Below are positions 58,760 to 64,000 of a DNA stretch of 64,000 nucleotides, piece by piece. Position 1 is the first letter of the stretch. Each line of letters opens with the position of its first letter. The notes beneath the pieces were generated by a model. The model saw nothing but the letters and a program-made list of their open reading frames with translations, was not told where the DNA came from and did no database searches. The position numbers and the translations under genes were made by a program. Location of the stretch: NCBI GenBank assembly GCA_034359265.1, contig CP136897.1:37063501-37127500 (forward strand), written 5' to 3'. This DNA comes from Canna indica (lineage: Eukaryota > Streptophyta > Magnoliopsida > Zingiberales > Cannaceae).

Positions 58760-59125
58760 TTTTTTTACTACCTATTTGATTGCATGACGAAATCATTTTT
58801 TTTACCAATCTTTCTAACCAAACGTTAAGGACGGACGACGTCGTCGACATAAAATTTGGCTGTCGATCGCCCGCGCGGGGCCCGCCGCAACCTCTACGGC
58901 CGGCTCGATCGACCAACCGATCCGAAAAATTAAAATTTGTAAATAAATAAGAAATATAACATTTCAATTATTATTTTTCGTTTAAAACGGGCGTAACTCC
59001 GTGCATTATTGTCTGATTTCAGCTTTTCACGTGGCGCTAAAAGGCGCGCGAAGAGACGAAGAAAATGACCCCGAGCTATCCCTCGGACGCTCACCCTTAT
59101 TAGCCGACGATCAGAAGTGCATGAC

Positions 59126-59244
59126 GGGTGCGATCATACCAGCACTAACGCACCGTATCCCATCAGAACTCCGAAGTTAAGCGTGCTTGGGCGAGAGTAG
59201 TACTAGGATGGGTGACCCCTTGGGAAGTCCTCGTGTTGCACCTT
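59126..59244 (+). rRNA. 5S rRNA gene C132
   Basis: G31T, C95T; terminator of eight T. Confidence 0.95.
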
Positions 59245-59609
59245 TTTTTTACTACCTATTTGATTGCACGACGAGATCATTTTTTTTACCAATTTTTCTA
59301 ACCAAACGTTAAGGACGGACGACGTCGTCGACATAAAATTTGGCTGTGGATCGCCCGCGCGGGGCCCGCCGCAACCTCTACGGCCGGCTCGATCGACCAA
59401 CCGACCCGAAAAATTAAAATTTGAAAATAAATAATAAATATAACATTTCAATTATTATTTTTCGTTTAAAACGGGCGTAACTCCGTGCATTATTGTCCGA
59501 TTTCAGCTTTTCACGTGGCGCTAAAAGGTGCGCGAAGAGACGAAGAAAATGACCCCGAGCTATCCCTCGGACGCTCACCCTTATTAGCCGACGATCAGAA
59601 TTGCATCAT

Positions 59610-59728
59610 GGGTGCGATCATACCAGCACTAACGCACCAGATCCCATCAGAACTCCTAAGTTAAGCGTGCTTGGGCGAGAGTAGTACTAGGATGGGTGAC
59701 CCCGTGGGAAGTCCTCGTGTTGCACCTT
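59610..59728 (+). rRNA. 5S rRNA gene C133 (G48T/C95G class)
   Basis: G30A, G48T, C95G. Confidence 0.95.
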
Positions 59729-60095
59729 TTTTTTTTACTACCTATTTGATTGCACGACGAGATCATTTTTTTTACCAATCTTTCTAACCAAACGTTAAGG
59801 ACGGACGACGTCGTCGACATAAAATTTGGCTGTCGATCGCCCGCGCAGGGCCCGCCGCAACCTCTACGGCCGGCTCGATCGACCAACCGATCCGAAAAAT
59901 TAAAATTTGTAAATAAATAAGAAATATAACATTTCAATTATTATTTTTCGTTTAAAACGGGCGTAACTCCGTGCATTATTGTCTGATTTCAGATTTTCAC
60001 GTGGCGCTAAAAGGCGCGCGAAGAGACGAAGAAAATGACCCCGAGCTATCCCTCGGACGCTCACCCTTATTGGCCGACGATCAGAATTGCATGAC

Positions 60096-60214
60096 GGGTG
60101 CGATCATACCAGCACTAATGCACCGGATCCCATGAGAACTCCGAAGTTAAGCGTGCTTGGGCGAGGGTAGTACTAGGATCGGTGACCCCTTGGGAAGTCC
60201 TCGTGTTGCACCTT
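60096..60214 (+). rRNA. 5S rRNA gene C134
   Basis: C24T, C39G, A71G, G85C, C95T. Sits at the joint of the 3,396-bp duplication. Confidence 0.95.
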
Positions 60215-60580
60215 TTTTTTTACTACCTATTTGATTGCATGACGAGATCATTTTTTTTACCAATCTTTCTAACCAAACGTTAAGGACGGACGACGTCGTC
60301 GACATAAAATTTGGCTGTCGATCGCCCGAGCGGGGCCCGCCGCAACCTCTACGGCCGGCTCGATCGACCAACCGACCCGAAAAATTAAAATTTGTAAATA
60401 AATAAGAAATATAACATTTCAATTATTATTTTTCGTTTAAAACGGGCGTAACTCCGTGCATTATTGTCCGATTTCAGCTTTTCACGTGGCGCTAAAAGGC
60501 GCGCGAAGAGACGAAGAAAATGACCTCGAGCTATCCCTCGGACGCTCACCCTTATTAGCCGACGATCAGAATTGCATCAT

Positions 60581-60699
60581 GGGTGCGATCATACCAGCAC
60601 TAATGCACCGGATCCCATCAGAACTCCTAAGTTAAGCGTGCTTGGGCGAGAGTAGTACTAGGATGGGTGACCCCGTGGGAAGTCCTCGTGTTGCACCTT
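60581..60699 (+). rRNA. 5S rRNA gene C135 (G48T/C95G class)
   Basis: C24T, G48T, C95G; copy of C128. Confidence 0.95.
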
Positions 60700-61065
60700 T
60701 TTTTTTTACTACCAATTTGATTGCACGACGAGATCATTTTTTTTACCAATCTTTCTAACCAAACGTTAAGGACGGACGACGTCGTCGACATAAAATTGGC
60801 TGTCGATCGCCCGCGCAGGGCCCGCCGCAACCTCTACGGCCGGCTCGATCGACCAACCGATCCGAAAAATTAAAATTTGTAAATAAATAAGAAATATAAC
60901 ATTTCAATTATTATTTTTCGTTTAAAACGGGCGTAACTCCGTGCATTATTGTCCGATTTCAGCTTTTCACGTGGCGCTAAAAGGCGCGCGAAGAGACGAA
61001 GAAAATGACCCCGAGCTATCCCTCAGACGCTCACCCTTATTGGCCGACGATCAGAATTGCATCAC

Positions 61066-61184
61066 GGGTGCGATCATACCAGCACTAATGCACCGGATCC
61101 CATCAGAACTCCGAAGTTAAGCTTGCTTGGGCGAGAGTAGTACTAGGATGGGTGACCCCCTGGGAAGTCCTCGTGTTGCACCTT
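61066..61184 (+). rRNA. 5S rRNA gene C136
   Basis: C24T, G58T; copy of C129. Confidence 0.95.
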
Positions 61185-61550
61185 TTTTTTTACTACCTAT
61201 TTGATTGCTTGACGAGATCATTTTTTTTACCAATCTTTCTAACCAAACGTTAAGGACGGACGACGTCGTCGACATAAAATTTGGCTGTCGATCGCCCGCG
61301 CGGGGCCCGCCGCAACCTCTACGGCCGGCTCGATCGACCAACCGACCCGAAAAATTAAAATTTGTAAATAAATAAGAAATATAACATTTCAATTATTATT
61401 TTTCGTTTAAAACGGGCTTAACTCCGTGCATTATTGTCCGATTTCAGCTTTTCACGTGGCGCTAAAAGGCGCGCGAAGAGACGAAGAAAATGACCCCGAG
61501 CTATCCCTCGGACGCTCACCCTTATTAGCCGACGATCAGAATTGCATCAT

Positions 61551-61669
61551 GGGTGCGATCATACCAGCACTAACGCACCAGATCCCATCAGAACTCCTAA
61601 GTTAAGCGTGCTTGGGCGAGAGTAGTACTAGGATGGGTGACCCCGTGGGAAGTCCTCGTGTTGCACCTT
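61551..61669 (+). rRNA. 5S rRNA gene C137 (G48T/C95G class)
   Basis: G30A, G48T, C95G; copy of C130. Confidence 0.95.
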
Positions 61670-62036
61670 TTTTTTTTACTACCTATTTGATTGCACGACG
61701 AGATCATTTTTTTTACCAATCTTTCTAACCAAACGTTAAGGACGGACGACGTCGTCGACATAAAATTTGGCTGTCGATCGCCCGCGCAGGGCCCGCCGCA
61801 ACCTCTACGGCCGGCTCGATCGACCAACCGATCCGAAAAATTAAAATTTGTAAATAAATAAGAAATATAACATTTCAATTATTATTTTTCGTTTAAAACG
61901 GGCGTAACTCCGTGCATTATTGTCTGATTTCAGATTTTCACGTGGCGCTAAAAGGCGCGCGAAGAGACGAGGAAAATGACCCCGAGCTATCCCTCGGACG
62001 CTCACCCTTATTGGCCGACGATCAGAATTGCATGAC

Positions 62037-62155
62037 GGGTGCGATCATACCAGCACTAATGCACCGGATCCCATCAGAACTCCGAAGTTAAGCGTGCTTG
62101 GGCGAGGGTAGTACTAGGATCGGTGACCCCTTGGGAAGTCCTCGTGTTGCACCTT
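62037..62155 (+). rRNA. 5S rRNA gene C138
   Basis: C24T, A71G, G85C, C95T; copy of C131. Confidence 0.95.
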
Positions 62156-62521
62156 TTTTTTTACTACCTATTTGATTGCATGACGAAATCATTTTTTTTA
62201 CCAATCTTTCTAACCAAACGTTAAGGACGGACGACGTCGTCGACATAAAATTTGGCTGTCGATCGCCCGCGCGGGGCCCGCCGCAACCTCTACGGCCGGC
62301 TCGATCGACCAACCGATCCGAAAAATTAAAATTTGTAAATAAATAAGAAATATAACATTTCAATTATTATTTTTCGTTTAAAACGGGCGTAACTCCGTGC
62401 ATTATTGTCTGATTTCAGCTTTTCACGTGGCGCTAAAAGGCGCGCGAAGAGACGAAGAAAATGACCCCGAGCTATCCCTCGGACGCTCACCCTTATTAGC
62501 CGACGATCAGAAGTGCATGAC

Positions 62522-62640
62522 GGGTGCGATCATACCAGCACTAACGCACCGTATCCCATCAGAACTCCGAAGTTAAGCGTGCTTGGGCGAGAGTAGTACT
62601 AGGATGGGTGACCCCTTGGGAAGTCCTCGTGTTGCACCTT
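62522..62640 (+). rRNA. 5S rRNA gene C139
   Basis: G31T, C95T; copy of C132. Confidence 0.95.
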
Positions 62641-63005
62641 TTTTTTACTACCTATTTGATTGCACGACGAGATCATTTTTTTTACCAATTTTTCTAACCA
62701 AACGTTAAGGACGGACGACGTCGTCGACATAAAATTTGGCTGTGGATCGCCCGCGCGGGGCCCGCCGCAACCTCTACGGCCGGCTCGATCGACCAACCGA
62801 CCCGAAAAATTAAAATTTGAAAATAAATAATAAATATAACATTTCAATTATTATTTTTCGTTTAAAACGGGCGTAACTCCGTGCATTATTGTCCGATTTC
62901 AGCTTTTCACGTGGCGCTAAAAGGTGCGCGAAGAGACGAAGAAAATGACCCCGAGCTATCCCTCGGACGCTCACCCTTATTAGCCGACGATCAGAATTGC
63001 ATCAT

Positions 63006-63124
63006 GGGTGCGATCATACCAGCACTAACGCACCAGATCCCATCAGAACTCCTAAGTTAAGCGTGCTTGGGCGAGAGTAGTACTAGGATGGGTGACCCCG
63101 TGGGAAGTCCTCGTGTTGCACCTT
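63006..63124 (+). rRNA. 5S rRNA gene C140 (G48T/C95G class)
   Basis: G30A, G48T, C95G; copy of C133. Confidence 0.95.
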
Positions 63125-63491
63125 TTTTTTTTACTACCTATTTGATTGCACGACGAGATCATTTTTTTTACCAATCTTTCTAACCAAACGTTAAGGACGG
63201 ACGACGTCGTCGACATAAAATTTGGCTGTCGATCGCCCGCGCAGGGCCCGCCGCAACCTCTACGGCCGGCTCGATCGACCAACCGATCCGAAAAATTAAA
63301 ATTTGTAAATAAATAAGAAATATAACATTTCAATTATTATTTTTCGTTTAAAACGGGCGTAACTCCGTGCATTATTGTCTGATTTCAGATTTTCACGTGG
63401 CGCTAAAAGGCGCGCGAAGAGACGAAGAAAATGACCCCGAGCTATCCCTCGGACGCTCACCCTTATTGGCCGACGATCAGAATTGCATGAC

Positions 63492-63610
63492 GGGTGCGAT
63501 CATACCAGCACTAATGCACCGGATCCCATGAGAACTCCGAAGTTAAGCGTGCTTGGGCGAGGGTAGTACTAGGATCGGTGACCCCTTGGGAAGTCCTCGT
63601 GTTGCACCTT
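63492..63610 (+). rRNA. 5S rRNA gene C141
   Basis: C24T, C39G, A71G, G85C, C95T; copy of C134. Confidence 0.95.
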
Positions 63611-63976
63611 TTTTTTTACTACCTATTTGATTGCATGACGAGATCATTTTTTTTACCAATCTTTCTAACCAAACGTTAAGGACGGATGACGTCGTCGACA
63701 TAAAATTTGGCTGTCGATCGCCCGCGCGGGGCCCGCCGCAACCTCTACGGCCGGCTCGATCGACCAACCGATCCAAAAAATTAAAATTTGTAAATAAATA
63801 AGAAATATAACATTTCAATTATTATTTTTCGTTTAAAACGGGCGTAACTCCGTGCATTATTGTCCGATTTCAGCTTTTCACGTGGCGCTAAAAGGCGCGC
63901 GAAGAGACGAAGAAAATGACCCCGAGCTATCCCTCGGACGCTCACCCTTATTAGCCGACGATCAGAATTGCATCAT

Positions 63977-64000
63977 GGGTGCGATCATACCAGCACTAAC
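63977..64000 (+). rRNA. 5S rRNA gene C142, cut by window end
   Basis: Only nt 1-24 lie in the window and all match the reference. The upstream GAATTGCATCATG suggests it belongs to the G48T/C95G class. Confidence 0.93.

Larger units (their letters stand above)
56900..63720 (+). repeat. 3,396-bp seven-unit tandem duplication
   Basis: C128-C134 (57185-60214) and C135-C141 (60581-63610) agree locus for locus at exactly 3,396 bp, with the same private marks: a 1-nt loss giving AAAATTGGC (57397 and 60793), GGGCTTAAC, GGATCGGTGA and CCATGAGAAC. The unit of C134 is a chimera: its gene matches C141, while its spacer has CCCGAGCGGGG of C127. The crossover thus lies at about 60,190-60,330. One of the youngest events here, or an assembly duplication. 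Confidence 0.92.
1..64000 (+). repeat. Angiosperm 5S rDNA tandem array (142 loci, ~485-bp unit)
   Basis: The whole window is head-to-tail 5S rDNA in one orientation. Unit length is usually 484-486 bp; shorter units are about 310 bp (5' part of gene plus upstream spacer lost) and 158 bp (most of gene plus downstream spacer lost). Loci are numbered C1-C142. Gene positions are given on C2 (nt n = base 646+n). Base pairs used to judge variants (my hand folding on the known eukaryotic 5S model): helix I nt 2-8 with 111-117, helix III 29-32 with 45-48, helix IV 78-82 with 94-98. Gene ends are set at nt 119, inside the T run; the true 3' end may be 1-2 nt either way. No inserted element interrupts the array. 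Confidence 0.98.

Noticed and set aside
56900..63720. Treating the near-perfect duplications simply as assembly artefacts
   Set aside because: Possible and not excluded, but private differences between blocks and a chimeric joint unit fit real unequal crossing-over. Needs spanning reads to decide.
698..63818. About a hundred reading frames of 60-139 codons on the minus strand, many starting MKCYISYLF or MRSGALVLV, as a repeated protein family
   Set aside because: They read the spacer and the 5S gene backwards, recur only because the DNA unit recurs, and change frame with single-base changes in the T run. Conservation follows the RNA gene, not codon positions.
1..64000. CRISPR array
   Set aside because: The repeat unit is 485 bp and contains a gene; there are no short repeats with unique spacers and no cas genes.
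1..64000. Cassandra-type retroelements, which carry 5S-like sequence in their LTRs
   Set aside because: The genes are complete, evenly tandem and without target-site duplications, primer-binding sites or LTR ends (TG...CA) around them.
1..64000. Conifer, fern or animal origin
   Set aside because: The gene has the angiosperm-type CACTAACGCACC and GGGCGAGAGTAGTACTAGG; the conifer form as I know it differs at these places. Family or species cannot be named by eye.
1..64000. tRNA, snRNA or SRP RNA genes linked to the 5S units
   Set aside because: Spacers show no cloverleaf, box B or other Pol III gene; 45S-type rRNA sequence was also not seen.

Overview
The window is one uninterrupted block of tandem 5S ribosomal RNA genes (5S rDNA) from a flowering plant, all on the + strand. 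Both window ends lie inside the array. I see no protein-coding gene, tRNA, transposon or foreign insert. The 119-nt gene carries the angiosperm-type 5S sequence: it begins GGGTGCGATCATACC, has GAGAGTAGTACTAGGATGGG in the middle, and ends GTTGCACC followed by a T run. This unlike the conifer form. The species cannot be fixed by eye; the spacer is AT-rich with CG-rich islands and is not one I recognise.

The standard unit is about 485 bp: a 119-nt gene plus a spacer of about 366 bp. I placed 142 gene loci by hand and number them C1-C142 in order. Of these, 120 are full length, 15 lack nt 1-9 through one kind of junction, one (C85) is 5'-truncated through another junction, three are 16-nt 5' remnants, one is an internal fragment, one is a 3' remnant, and the last is cut by the window end. 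Gene positions (nt) are numbered on C2, where nt n is base 646+n. C2 is the only full-length copy matching the consensus at every position. Most of the others carry one to nine changes, many of them C-to-T or G-to-A at CG or CHG sites, as expected from methylation and deamination in silenced plant repeats.

Layout. 0-20 kb: spacers with GACATAAAATTT, many 5'-truncated genes, and nested duplications (797 bp inside 3.05 kb, then 1.76 kb). 20-31 kb: a different spacer type (AAGAAAAATAAC), several G5T genes and a three-unit duplication. 31-53 kb: the most diverged block, with GCCATAAATCTT-type spacers, most of the gene fragments, gene classes with deletions in the internal promoter, and long duplications. 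53-64 kb: return of the 3-20 kb type, ending in a nearly perfect seven-unit (3,396 bp) tandem duplication.

Function. Each intact unit would be transcribed by RNA polymerase III from the internal control region (box A, intermediate element, box C) with help from a TATA-like TTATTA at -29 and a C at -1, and would stop in the T run straight after the gene. Given the decay of most copies, this section looks largely non-functional or silenced; that is an inference, not something the sequence proves. No new genetic system was found. The interest lies in how the array evolved: recurrent microhomology deletions, amplified defective variants, unequal crossing-over and a methylation-like mutation pattern.
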